Assembly: GCF_001612985.1 (NCBI RefSeq)
Contig: NZ_BDBM01000030.1
Location: forward strand, 1 to 64,000
Length of the DNA: 64,000 nucleotides
Direction: 5' to 3'
Origin: Nocardia gamkensis NBRC 108242
Lineage (GTDB): Bacteria; Actinomycetota; Actinomycetes; Mycobacteriales; Mycobacteriaceae
Of this stretch, positions 34,707-42,268 are shown piece by piece; positions within the stretch are counted from its first letter, which is position 1, and each line of letters opens with the position of its first letter. The translations under genes were made by a program, and so were the position numbers. Under the pieces are notes generated by a model, which did no database searches, was not told where the DNA came from, and saw nothing but the letters and a program-made list of their open reading frames with translations.

Positions 34707-35909
34707 ATGACGGCGGAATTCACCGGTTGGCATGTGCTGGCCGAGTTCGGTGGTGTCGACGCAGACCTCTGCGACGATCTCGAACGACTCGAATCGGCGT
34801 TGCGTGAGTCTCTGATCGCGGCGGGCGTCACCATCTGCGATGTCGTACACAAGAAGTTCGAACCGCAGGGGGTGACCGTCCTCGCGCTGTTGTCGGAGTC
34901 CCACGCCTCGATTCACACTTATCCGGAGTCCGGCGACATCTTCGTCGACGTGTTCACCTGCGGCAGCATCGGCGCGGGCGCGTCGAAAGCGGTCGAGCTA
35001 CTGCGGGACGCGTTGGCTCCCAAGGATGTTCGCATGCAGGTCATCCGCAGGGGACACGGCAGCCAGCGGATCGAGGAACCGGTGGGCGCGGGCCTGACCC
35101 GCATCTGGGACCTGCACGAGGTGATCGTCGACACCCACACCCCGTTCCAGCACATGGTCATCGCGCGGACCGAGCAGGGCATCAGCCTGTTCTCCGACGA
35201 CGACCGGCAGTCCACCGAGTTCTCCCAGCTCACCTACCACGAAGCGATGATGGTCCCCGCCTTCGTGCTGGCCGAGAAGCTGGACAAAGTGCTGATCATC
35301 GGCTCCGGCGAGGGTGTCGCCAGTCAGATGTCGGTCGCCGCGGGCGCCACCCACGTCGACCACGTCGACATCGACCAGCTCGAGGTGGAGCTGTGCGCCC
35401 GGCACCTGCCCTACGGCTACTCCGGCGACGAGCTGGCCGCCGCCGTCGAGGGCGATGGACCGATCAAGGTGCATTACGCCGACGGCTGGGACTTCCTGGC
35501 CACGGCCGCGCAGGCGGGCACCCGCTACGACGTCATCGTGATCGACCTGCCGGACGAGCGCGTCGAGGACGCGCAGCACAACCGGCTCTACGAGGCGGAG
35601 TTCCTGTCCCGATGTCGTGCGTTGCTCGCGCCCGGTGGGGTGCTGTGCGCCCAGGCCGGCTGCGCGACCATGTGGCGCAACGAGACGCTGAAGCGGTCCT
35701 GGGAGCGTTTCCACGAGCAGTTCGGCACCGTCGTGCACTACGGCAGCGACGAGCACGAGTGGTCGTTCCTGTTCGGGCTGGTGGACACGGTCGACGATCC
35801 GGTCGGCGGGATGACCGATCGCCTGGCGCGGTTGCCCTACCGGCCCGAGACCATCGACGCGCGGGCGCTGGTGCGCGGCGCGATCGAACCGCACGCGCTG
35901 CGGGTCTAG
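34707..35909 (+). CDS. Fused S-adenosylmethionine decarboxylase-aminopropyltransferase (SpeD-SpeE)
   Basis: This is a 400-residue bifunctional protein. Residues 1-125 form a class 1B AdoMet decarboxylase: GWHVLAEFGG, HKKFEPQGVTV, then LLSESHASIHTYPESGD with processing site Glu64-Ser65 (Ser65 becomes the pyruvoyl group), His70 and Cys85 (DVFTCGS), all catalytic residues present. After a short linker, residues 130-400 form a spermidine-synthase-like domain: LTYHEAMMVPA, VLIIGSGEGVASQM (GGGDGG replaced by GSGEGV) and VIVIDLPDERVEDAQHNRLY with the catalytic Asp. Together they would make decarboxylated AdoMet and transfer aminopropyl to putrescine. The ATG at 34707 is preferred; GTG 34695 overlaps the upstream stop. 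The gene ends at a strong hairpin. Confidence 0.9.
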   Translation: MTAEFTGWHVLAEFGGVDADLCDDLERLESALRESLIAAGVTICDVVHKKFEPQGVTVLALLSESHASIHTYPESGDIFVDVFTCGSIGAGASKAVELLRDALAPKDVRMQVIRRGHGSQRIEEPVGAGLTRIWDLHEVIVDTHTPFQHMVIARTEQGISLFSDDDRQSTEFSQLTYHEAMMVPAFVLAEKLDKVLIIGSGEGVASQMSVAAGATHVDHVDIDQLEVELCARHLPYGYSGDELAAAVEGDGPIKVHYADGWDFLATAAQAGTRYDVIVIDLPDERVEDAQHNRLYEAEFLSRCRALLAPGGVLCAQAGCATMWRNETLKRSWERFHEQFGTVVHYGSDEHEWSFLFGLVDTVDDPVGGMTDRLARLPYRPETIDARALVRGAIEPHALRV

Positions 35910-35919
35910 GCGAAGGCAC

Positions 35920-35952
35920 CCGAATGCGCCGGTTCCGTACCGGCGCATTCGG
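35920..35952 (+). terminator. Terminator of the polyamine operon, 14-bp stem
   Basis: CCGAATGCGCCGGT (35920-35933) and ACCGGCGCATTCGG (35939-35952) pair perfectly around TCCGT, eleven bases after the fusion gene's stop. Confidence 0.8.
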
Positions 35953-35997
35953 CGTTCGGTAACAGGTCAGAGTGGCGCCGGCTCCGCGGGCGGTGCA

Positions 35998-36168
35998 CCG
36001 CCGTCGCTCTGGGCTCCTCGCCGCGAGCTCGGTCGGGAAAAACCACGCCTGTGCCTGCGGCCAGGCCCAGCCGAGCACCGAGGGCCCGAGCAGGAATCCG
36101 GCGATCATGATGGTGACCACCTGCACCGGGCCCGCCGCCGCAGCAGCGGCCACGAGTTCGGGCGCCAT
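35998..36168 (-). pseudogene. Remnant of a cation:proton antiporter (N-terminal fragment)
   Basis: On the minus strand about 57 codons read APELVAAAAAAGPVQVV, IMIAGFLLGPSVLGW and PQAQAWFFPTELAA. This matches the second helix and loop of Kef/Nha-type CPA2 antiporters (typically VxGEMIAGFLLGPSLLGW, then a W.FP segment). There is no first helix, no downstream helices and no good start; the frame soon runs into unrelated sequence. It therefore looks like a leftover of a deleted gene. The gap 35910-36224 otherwise holds only the operon terminator. Confidence 0.5.
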
Positions 36169-36224
36169 CGCTCGCACGCGGCGTGATGACGCCCGAACTG
36201 TTTGTCCGGCAGGGAATTCGCGGT

Positions 36225-36431
36225 TCAGGAGCGCTGCTGCTCGCGCCACCGCTCGACGTCGACCCCGCCGACACCCCAATTCGACAGGGCGACTTCATCG
36301 ATCACGACATAGGTGCTCGCGGGCGCCTTGCCGAGCACGTCGTACAGCAGATCGGTGACGCCCTCGATCAGCCGCGCCTTCTGTTCGCGGGTCACGCCTT
36401 CGTCGGTGACCTTGATGTTCACGTACGGCAT
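36225..36431 (-). CDS. 4-oxalocrotonate tautomerase family enzyme
   Basis: This is a 68-residue protein starting MPYVNIKVTDEG; after Met removal Pro1 is the catalytic base of the tautomerase superfamily. REQKARLIEGVTDLLYDVLGK is the conserved helix, and EVALSNWGVGG the C-terminal loop. It is second in an operon, starting one base after the SDR stop. Family members ketonise enols or act on halogenated or aromatic breakdown products; the substrate here is unknown. Controlled, with the SDR, by the TetR upstream (inference from operator sites). Confidence 0.85.
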   Translation of the reverse strand: MPYVNIKVTDEGVTREQKARLIEGVTDLLYDVLGKAPASTYVVIDEVALSNWGVGGVDVERWREQQRS

Positions 36432-36432
36432 T

Positions 36433-37167
36433 TCAGGCCGCCCTTCCAGCGATGAACCCGCCGTCGACGGGGAGGATGTGTCCGGTGGTGAATTCCGCAT
36501 CGGCGAGATACAGCACCGCGGCCGTCGTTTCGGCGACTTCGCCGATGCGGTTGAGCAGTGCGAGCCCGGCGGAGGCCGGTTCGTCGCCGTCGCCGAACAG
36601 CGGCGTGCGGATGATGCCGGGGGCGACCGCGTTGACCCGGATGCCGTCGGCGGCGAGTTCGGCGGCCAGACTGGTGGTCAGCGCGTGCACGCCGCCCTTG
36701 CTGACCAGGGCCGCCGTGGCGGGCAGCCCGGCGAGGGCATGGTCGATCAGCACGGTGCCGATATTGACGATGCTGCCGCCTCTCGCTTGCGTCAGGAATC
36801 GCCGCACCACGGCCTGCGTGGTGAAGTAGGTGCCTTTGAGGTTTCCGTTCAGATAGCCGTCCAGGTCTCCCTCGGTGACCTCCACGAACGGTTTGGCTCC
36901 GAAGATGCCCGCGTTGTTGACCAGCACGTCCACGCCGCCGAACCGCTCGACGGCGACGCCGACCAAGGTCGCTCCGGTGGCGGCCGCGCCGATATCGCCC
37001 GCCACCGTGGCCGCTCGCTCCGGCGCGCCGAGTGCGGCGGCCACCTGCGTCAGCTTCGCCTCGTCTCGCCCGTTGAGCACGACGTTGTCGCCGCGTTCCA
37101 CGAATGCCCGTGCGATATCGCGGCCGATCCCACTGGAGGAACCGGTCACGATGACCGTCTTCGCCAT
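36433..37167 (-). CDS. SDR family oxidoreductase
   Basis: This is a 244-residue classical SDR with TGSSSGIGRDIA (8-19), NNAGIFGAKP, an active-site region IVNIGTVL and GGVHALTTSLAAEL. Notably the usual Tyr-x3-Lys appears as LPATAALVSKGG: Lys is present but the expected Tyr four residues earlier is Ala, so catalysis may be altered or use another residue. It is first in a two-gene unit with the tautomerase. An operator (37187-37198) lies about 20 bases upstream of its start. Confidence 0.82.
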   Translation of the reverse strand: MAKTVIVTGSSSGIGRDIARAFVERGDNVVLNGRDEAKLTQVAAALGAPERAATVAGDIGAAATGATLVGVAVERFGGVDVLVNNAGIFGAKPFVEVTEGDLDGYLNGNLKGTYFTTQAVVRRFLTQARGGSIVNIGTVLIDHALAGLPATAALVSKGGVHALTTSLAAELAADGIRVNAVAPGIIRTPLFGDGDEPASAGLALLNRIGEVAETTAAVLYLADAEFTTGHILPVDGGFIAGRAA

Positions 37168-37186
37168 CGCTTGCCCTTTCGTATAT

Positions 37187-37198
37187 ACGACCGGTCGT
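37187..37198. promoter_or_regulatory. TetR operator upstream of SDR-tautomerase operon
   Basis: ACGACCGGTCGT, a perfect 12-bp palindrome, sits in the longer shared string ATATACGACCGGTCGTCTT. The same string recurs upstream of the adjacent tetR gene (37846-37857). Two identical dyads in front of a tetR gene and its neighbour strongly suggest the operator of that repressor. Confidence 0.75.
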
Positions 37199-37243
37199 CT
37201 TCGAACGGTTGGCCGAAGACGCCGGATGAGTGTGATGCCCTGA

Positions 37244-37834
37244 TCAGGGCAGGAAGTAGTCGCCGAGCAGGCGATCCAGGCACTTGCGCAGCGGGCCGAG
37301 GGTGCGATCGATCTTCATCCTGATCACCGCCCCCTCCCAGGATTCGAGCAGCAGATCCGCCAGTTCGCCCGCCTCGATGTCGGCGCGGATCATGCCCAGG
37401 CGCTGCCCCTGCGCGAGTTGCTCGGCGATACGGTCGCGCCACGCGGCCCATGCCTTCGACAGCGATTCCCGCAGCAGCTCACTGCCTTCCAGTTCGCCGC
37501 CCAGATTCGCGATGAGGCAGCCGCCGGTGAAATCGGACGCGACGAAGTCGTCCATCAGCCGCCCGAAGAACGCCCGCAAACCGCTCACCGGGTCCGGCGC
37601 GCCGGCGAACGCCTCGGTCAGGTTGCGTTGGACACAGAGGGAGTGGTGCTCGATGATCGCGCGCCCGAAACTCTCCTTGCTGTCGAAGTAGTTGTAGAAC
37701 GAACCCTTCGGCACCCCGACACGGTCGAGGATCTGTTTGATCCCGGTGCCGTGATAGCCGCTGGTCAGGAAACCCGCGGCACCCTCTTCGACCAGAAGCC
37801 GCCGAGTGTCTTCGCTGCGCCGTGGTCGTGCCAT
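37244..37834 (-). CDS. TetR/AcrR family regulator (AcuR/NemR-like)
   Basis: This is a 196-residue protein. The HTH at about 8-55 includes EDTRRLLVEEGAAGFLTSGY and IKQILDRVGVPKGSFYNYF. The C-terminal domain carries GGCLIANLGGELEG, where the Cys is placed as in AcuR/NemR-type repressors that sense electrophiles. That resemblance suggests a reactive small-molecule ligand but is not proof. Its own promoter and the SDR-tautomerase promoter share an identical palindrome. Confidence 0.86.
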   Translation of the reverse strand: MARPRRSEDTRRLLVEEGAAGFLTSGYHGTGIKQILDRVGVPKGSFYNYFDSKESFGRAIIEHHSLCVQRNLTEAFAGAPDPVSGLRAFFGRLMDDFVASDFTGGCLIANLGGELEGSELLRESLSKAWAAWRDRIAEQLAQGQRLGMIRADIEAGELADLLLESWEGAVIRMKIDRTLGPLRKCLDRLLGDYFLP

Positions 37835-37845
37835 GCGTTGAATAT

Positions 37846-37857
37846 ACGACCGGTCGT
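37846..37857. promoter_or_regulatory. TetR operator upstream of tetR (autoregulation)
   Basis: ACGACCGGTCGT within ATATACGACCGGTCGTCTT, 12 bases upstream of the tetR start on the minus strand. It is identical over 19 bases to the site at 37187-37198. Confidence 0.75.
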
Positions 37858-37889
37858 CTTGGAATGGCAAGAGACGGCGTCCGTGCGCC

Positions 37890-38384
37890 TCACGCCGAGG
37901 GCCCCGCCCATCCCTGCCCGGCCGGATCCGGGAAACTCGCCGGATCTCGGCGCCACCGCGCGGAGCGAACGGCGAAATGCGCGAGATGCTCGGCGGCGAA
38001 CCGCTCCCGCTGCCAGTCGGCCGGATCCGCCGCCACCGTCCAGACATAGGTCCACACCGGAACATTCCGGTGCTCGACGCGCACTCGGCGCAGGTCGTAC
38101 TCGTCGTCCTCGAACGCGTCGAGGATCGTCCACTCCGCCGCGGTCAGACCGCTCAGCACCGCACCACGGGTGCGGCCGAGGGGTGCAGCGACCAGTCCCG
38201 GGTAGATCCGCCGCGGCAGCGCGGCGGCGCGCCAACCGGTCAGCTCGGCCGGTTCGCTCGGCGGGACTCGCCCGAGCAGCGTCTCCAGCACTTCGGGAAA
38301 CTGCAGCGTGCCGTAGACGAACAGCGCGTCATCCCGCCCGGACAGGCGGCCCAGCCGCCCGTCGCCCCGCGCCGCCGATACCAC
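37890..38384 (-). CDS. Gamma-glutamylcyclotransferase (GGCT/AIG2-like) family protein
   Basis: This is a 164-residue protein. The GGCT signature LFVYGTLQFPEVLETLLGR is followed by GWRAAALPRRIYPGLV and AEWTILDAFEDDEYDLRRV, where the Glu is the family's catalytic acid position. Members act on gamma-glutamyl amines or peptides or have unknown targets. The GTG at 38384 is chosen because AGAGGAGG lies six bases upstream. The gene reads toward tetR and its end lies about 55 bases from the tetR start. Confidence 0.8.
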   Translation of the reverse strand: MVSAARGDGRLGRLSGRDDALFVYGTLQFPEVLETLLGRVPPSEPAELTGWRAAALPRRIYPGLVAAPLGRTRGAVLSGLTAAEWTILDAFEDDEYDLRRVRVEHRNVPVWTYVWTVAADPADWQRERFAAEHLAHFAVRSARWRRDPASFPDPAGQGWAGPSA

Positions 38385-38433
38385 CTCGCGCCTCCTCTCA
38401 CCCTGGCTCGACGCGCTCGCACAAGCTGCGCGG

Positions 38434-39342
38434 CTACATCGGCCGCTGAGCGCGGACGATGGCGGCCAGATATTCGTAATCATCGGCCCGGGCAGTGGAA
38501 GTACGGAAGACAAGGCCGATGGTACGGCCGGGGGCGGGGGCGCCGAAGTGCGCGACATCCAATGTGCCGCGCGCGGTTTCCGTCGCGACGGCCATCTGCG
38601 GGATCAGCGTCACGCCGAGTCCACCGGCGACGCACTGCACCACCGTGGACAGGGACGCGGCCCGGGTGTCACCGACGGCGGCCGGGTGCACATCGGCCGA
38701 GCGGCAGGCCTCCAATGTCTGATCGCGCAGGCAGTGCCCCTCGTCCAGCAGCAGCAGCGGCTGGGCGTCCAGCACCGCCGCCGCGAGATCGGTGCGCCCG
38801 GCCAGCTCGTGACCGCGCGGCGTGACCAGCACGAATTCCTCGGTGTAGAGCGGGATCTCGACCAGGCCGGGCATCTCGGTTGGCACCGCCAGCAGCGCGA
38901 CGTCCAGCACGCCGGTGCGCAGGCCGTCCAGCAACCGTGCGGTCTGGTCCTCGACGATCTGCGGACGCAGCTCGGGTAGCCGCTTGCGCAGTTCCGGCAG
39001 CAACCCGGGCAGCACATAGGGGGCGACCGTCGGGATGATGCCCATCCGCAGCGTGCCGCCGAGTCCGTCGCCGGTGGCCGAGGCGACGAAGCGGTCGGCG
39101 GCCTCCAGCGTCGCCATCGCCTTGGGCAGCAAGCGCATCCCCGCGGCGGTCACCAGCACGCGGCGGGTGCTCCGTTCGATCAGCTGGAGCCCGAGCCCGT
39201 GTTCCAGAGCGGCGAGCGCCTGCGATAACGTGGGCTGACTCACACCGAGGCGCGCGGCCGCGGTGCCGAAATGGCGGTATTCCGCAATCGCCACGAACGC
39301 ACGCAGCTGTGACAGGGTGGGCTGATAAGTCTGATCAGTCAC
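38434..39342 (-). CDS. oxyR: Hydrogen peroxide-sensing regulator OxyR (LysR family)
   Basis: This is a 302-residue protein. The LysR winged HTH covers about 8-65 (LSQLRAFVAIAEYRHFGTAA, GVSQPTLSQALAALE). The effector domain contains the OxyR redox segment EGHCLRDQTLEAC with both cysteines (Cys204 and Cys213). It is therefore a complete peroxide sensor, unlike the decayed oxyR of M. tuberculosis. The GTG at 39342 is used. It is divergent from ahpC, and an ATCAGT-N8-ACTGAT dyad sits between them. Confidence 0.92.
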   Translation of the reverse strand: MTDQTYQPTLSQLRAFVAIAEYRHFGTAAARLGVSQPTLSQALAALEHGLGLQLIERSTRRVLVTAAGMRLLPKAMATLEAADRFVASATGDGLGGTLRMGIIPTVAPYVLPGLLPELRKRLPELRPQIVEDQTARLLDGLRTGVLDVALLAVPTEMPGLVEIPLYTEEFVLVTPRGHELAGRTDLAAAVLDAQPLLLLDEGHCLRDQTLEACRSADVHPAAVGDTRAASLSTVVQCVAGGLGVTLIPQMAVATETARGTLDVAHFGAPAPGRTIGLVFRTSTARADDYEYLAAIVRAQRPM

Positions 39343-39346
39343 GCCT

Positions 39347-39366
39347 ATCAGTGTAGTGCGACTGAT
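39347..39366. promoter_or_regulatory. Probable OxyR binding site between oxyR and ahpC
   Basis: ATCAGT (39347-39352) and ACTGAT (39361-39366), eight bases apart, form an inverted repeat directly at the oxyR start. A further palindrome CTGATCAG (39331-39338) lies one turn away inside oxyR. Position and ATC-rich half-sites resemble known mycobacterial oxyR-ahpC operator regions. Confidence 0.6.
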
Positions 39367-39519
39367 CACCTTTACCTTTTACGCACCCTTGGGCAAGATC
39401 GCCGGTGAGCATTTCCACCGGCGGTGTGAGTGCCGGTCCGAGGCGGTGGCTCGTGGAACCGCAACGGCCCCGCAATACCGCAGAACACAGTTGGCAACCA
39501 ACCTGACGAGGAGACGAGC

Positions 39520-40107
39520 ATGGCCCTGCTGACCATCGGCGACCAATTCCCGGCATACAACCTCACCGCGGTCATCGGCGGTGATCTGTCGAAGGTCGAC
39601 GCTCAGCAGCCTGACGACTACTTCACCCGGATCACCAGCGACGACCACGCGGGCAAGTGGCGGATCGTCTTCTTCTGGCCCAAGGACTTCACCTTCGTGT
39701 GCCCGACCGAGATCGCCGCGTTCGGCAAGCTCAACGACGAATTCGAGGACCGGGACGCGCAGGTGCTCGGCGCCTCGGTGGACAACGAGTTCGTGCACTT
39801 CCAGTGGCGCGCTCAGCACGAGGATCTCAAGACCCTCCCCTTCCCCATGCTCTCGGACCTCAAGCGTGAACTGGCCACCGCCACCGGCGTGCTCAACGCC
39901 GACGGCGTCGCCGACCGCGCCACCTTCATCATCGACCCGAACAACGAGATCCAGTTCGTCTCCGTCACCGCGGGTTCCGTGGGCCGCAACGTCGACGAGG
40001 TGCTGCGCGTGCTGGACGCTTTGCAGTCCGACGAGCTGTGCGCCTGCAACTGGAAGAAGGGCGATCCGACCATCAACGCCGGCGAACTTCTGGCCGCCAG
40101 CGTCTGA
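39520..40107 (+). CDS. ahpC: Alkyl hydroperoxide reductase AhpC (peroxiredoxin)
   Basis: This 195-residue 2-Cys peroxiredoxin has peroxidatic Cys61 in DFTFVCPTE and Cys174/Cys176 in ELCACNWKKG, the same three-Cys arrangement as mycobacterial AhpC. It reduces peroxides and peroxynitrite in the cytoplasm. It is recycled by AhpD, encoded 97 bases downstream. The ATG at 39520 has GAGGAG six bases upstream. It is transcribed away from oxyR, which should induce it under peroxide stress. Confidence 0.96.
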   Translation: MALLTIGDQFPAYNLTAVIGGDLSKVDAQQPDDYFTRITSDDHAGKWRIVFFWPKDFTFVCPTEIAAFGKLNDEFEDRDAQVLGASVDNEFVHFQWRAQHEDLKTLPFPMLSDLKRELATATGVLNADGVADRATFIIDPNNEIQFVSVTAGSVGRNVDEVLRVLDALQSDELCACNWKKGDPTINAGELLAASV

Positions 40108-40204
40108 AATACCCCTTCGCACCCGGGATTTCGGGTACGCCCCCACATCATCGAGAAACGACCCGGTCCCCGTGCGGGACCGCATCGAGTAGAGGAATCG
40201 CCGA

Positions 40205-40744
40205 ATGAGCATTGAGAACCTGAAGAACTCCCTTCCCGAGTACGCCAAGGACCTCAAGCTCAACTTGTCATCCATCGCGCGCACCACCGTGCTGAACGAG
40301 CAGCAGCTGTGGGGCACCCTGCTGGCGTCGGCGGCCGCGACCCGGTCGACGACCACGCTGCGCGAGATCGCCGAGGAAGCCGCCGACGTGCTGTCGGCGG
40401 AGGCGTACAACGCCGCACTCGGGGCCGCCTCGATCATGGGCATGAACAACGTGTTCTATCGGGGCAAGGCGTTCCTCGGCGGCCGCTACGACGACCTGCG
40501 GGCGGGACTGCGCATGCAGATCATCGGTACGCCCGGCGTCGACAAGGCCGACTTCGAGCTCTGGTCGTTCGCGGTCTCCTCGATCAACGGCTGCGCGCAC
40601 TGCCTCGAGGCGCACGAGCACACTCTGCGCGAAGCCGGCGTCTCGCGCGAAGTGATCTTCGAATCGCTGCGCGCCGCCGCCATCGTGGCCGGTGTCGGCC
40701 AGGCGGTGCAATCGACCGAGGCGCTCAGCACGGCCGCGATCTGA
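40205..40744 (+). CDS. ahpD: Alkyl hydroperoxidase AhpD
   Basis: This is a 179-residue protein with the active site NGCAHCLEAHEH: Cys130, Cys133, His137, plus Glu118 in ADFELW, the exact catalytic set of M. tuberculosis AhpD. It passes electrons from lipoylated dihydrolipoamide succinyltransferase to AhpC and has weak peroxidase activity. The ATG at 40205 follows AGAGGAA. The operon ends at a strong hairpin (40755-40788). Confidence 0.96.
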   Translation: MSIENLKNSLPEYAKDLKLNLSSIARTTVLNEQQLWGTLLASAAATRSTTTLREIAEEAADVLSAEAYNAALGAASIMGMNNVFYRGKAFLGGRYDDLRAGLRMQIIGTPGVDKADFELWSFAVSSINGCAHCLEAHEHTLREAGVSREVIFESLRAAAIVAGVGQAVQSTEALSTAAI

Positions 40745-40754
40745 TTTCGCTCGA

Positions 40755-40788
40755 AAAGAGGCCCCTGTCCTGCGACGGGGGCCTCTTT
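40755..40788 (+). terminator. Terminator of ahpC-ahpD
   Basis: AAAGAGGCCCC (40755-40765) pairs with GGGGCCTCTTT (40778-40788), and GTC/GAC inside the loop can extend it. The TTT end resembles a classic intrinsic terminator. It starts 11 bases after the ahpD stop. Confidence 0.85.
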
Positions 40789-40851
40789 CGCGTTCCCGAT
40801 GTGGTCCGGCCGACAGCCCTCGGCGGGGGCACACGGGTAGGCTCGTCGAGC

Positions 40852-41526
40852 ATGAGCACACAGGTTGATGTGGTGCGAGTGTTCACCGACGCGGCCGGGC
40901 GCTTCGGCAACGAGCTGGGTATCGCGCGGGCGGCCGACGTCGCCGCGGCCGATCGGCAGGCGCTGGCGGCCAAAGCCGGCTACAGCGAGACCGTGGTGGT
41001 CGAGGAGCCGGTCGACGGCACGGTCGCGGTGCGGATCTACACCCCCACGGTGGAGCTCCCGTTCGCGGGACACCCCTCGGTGGGGACCGCGTGGTGGTTC
41101 GCGTCCCAGGGCATCCCCGTGCGGACCCTGGCTGTGCCCGCGGGCCCGGTGGCGGTGGAACTCACCGAGGGATTGACCTGGATCACCGCTCGCGGCGAAT
41201 GGGCTCCGCCGTTCACCTTCCATCAGCTGGAGGACCCAGAGGTGCTGGCCACCCTGCGTCCGGAGGAGTTTCCCGGCGGCCCGCACTACCTGTGGGCGTG
41301 GACCGACGAACATCGCGCCGTCCTGCGCTCGCGTATGTTCGCGCCGACCATGGGGATCTCCGAGGACGAGGCGACCGGAGCGGCGGCCGTCGCGTTGACG
41401 GCTTTGCTGCGCAAAGGCCTGGTCATCACCCAGGGCAAAGGCTCGCAATTGTTCACCCGGTGGGACTCCGACGGGTGGGTGCACCTGGGCGGCCGAGTCG
41501 TCGGCGACCAACCGGTGGAGATCTAG
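40852..41526 (+). CDS. PhzF family epimerase/isomerase-like protein
   Basis: This is a 224-residue protein. PhzF-fold motifs are VRVFTDAAGRFGNELGI near the start, LPFAGHPSVGTAW and DEATGAAAVALTALL. The catalytic Glu of true PhzF enzymes lies in the early loop (SETVVVEEP region here). It is shorter than the usual 260-300 residues, as is its positional counterpart Rv2716. The substrate is unknown. The ATG at 40852 starts just after GTCGAG. It sits between ahpD and the convergent anti-sigma gene. Confidence 0.82.
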   Translation: MSTQVDVVRVFTDAAGRFGNELGIARAADVAAADRQALAAKAGYSETVVVEEPVDGTVAVRIYTPTVELPFAGHPSVGTAWWFASQGIPVRTLAVPAGPVAVELTEGLTWITARGEWAPPFTFHQLEDPEVLATLRPEEFPGGPHYLWAWTDEHRAVLRSRMFAPTMGISEDEATGAAAVALTALLRKGLVITQGKGSQLFTRWDSDGWVHLGGRVVGDQPVEI

Positions 41527-41533
41527 ACCCCGC

Positions 41534-42268
41534 TCAGGGCAGCGTCACGCCCACGATCGGATCGCCGCTCGGTACGTCGGAGCCACCGTCGGGTTCGACG
41601 CTCACCGCGAGGACCTCGCCGGAGCGGAAACCGGTGACGAACGGCCGATCGGTCGAGGGCAGGTCGCTCAGCACCCCGACCGAGCGGGCTTGCCCATCAG
41701 AGCCGACCAACCACATCTGATACACCCGACCCGAAGGCGGCGGCGCGACCCGGTCGAACACGACGACCGCGCGCCCGAGTTCGGGCGAGGCGTCCACGAC
41801 GAGCACACCGCCACCGGCGAACGAGCCGTTCACCGTCCGCACACCCGGGTGCACCTGCACCTGGTCGGCAGCGGCCGGATCGGACGGCGAGCCGATGAAC
41901 TGCGCGGTCAGCACACTTGCGCCGAACACCAGGCTCGCGACGGCCGCGATCGGCACAGCCCAGCGCAGCGGCCGCCGCCGCCACGCCGAGAGGCGCGTGA
42001 CGGAGGGCCCGGGGGGCTCCTCGGGCAGCGCGGCCAGGATGCGGCGTTCCAGCTCCGGCGGCGGCGCGAACTCGTCGAGCACGGCGAGCCGCCCCATGAC
42101 GTCGCGCACCTGCCAGACGGTGTCGGAGAATGCCCGCCGCACGTCCGGGTCCGCGGCCGCGAGGCGGGCATCGATATGCCTGCGCTCGATATCGGCGACC
42201 GCGTCCAGCGCGCACGGGTAGGCGAGGTCGATGAGATCGGCCTCCGACCGTGGCGAGGCGTCAACCAT
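41534..42268 (-). CDS. Anti-sigma factor, RskA type
   Basis: This is a 244-residue membrane protein. The cytoplasmic N-terminal anti-sigma part (1-100; DLAYPCALDAVADIERRHID, WQVRDVMGRLAV) is followed by one membrane helix (about 103-125) and an extracellular RskA domain (VLVVDASPELGRAVVVFDR, VYQMWLVGSDGQ). It should hold the neighbouring ECF sigma factor at the membrane until regulated proteolysis. Its start overlaps the end of the sigma gene by 8 bases. Confidence 0.87.
   Translation of the reverse strand: MVDASPRSEADLIDLAYPCALDAVADIERRHIDARLAAADPDVRRAFSDTVWQVRDVMGRLAVLDEFAPPPELERRILAALPEEPPGPSVTRLSAWRRRPLRWAVPIAAVASLVFGASVLTAQFIGSPSDPAAADQVQVHPGVRTVNGSFAGGGVLVVDASPELGRAVVVFDRVAPPPSGRVYQMWLVGSDGQARSVGVLSDLPSTDRPFVTGFRSGEVLAVSVEPDGGSDVPSGDPIVGVTLP

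Noticed and set aside
36433..37167. SDR gene as a pseudogene because of the missing Tyr
   Set aside because: The frame is intact and full-length, with good cofactor motif, operon partner and operator; altered catalysis is more likely than decay.
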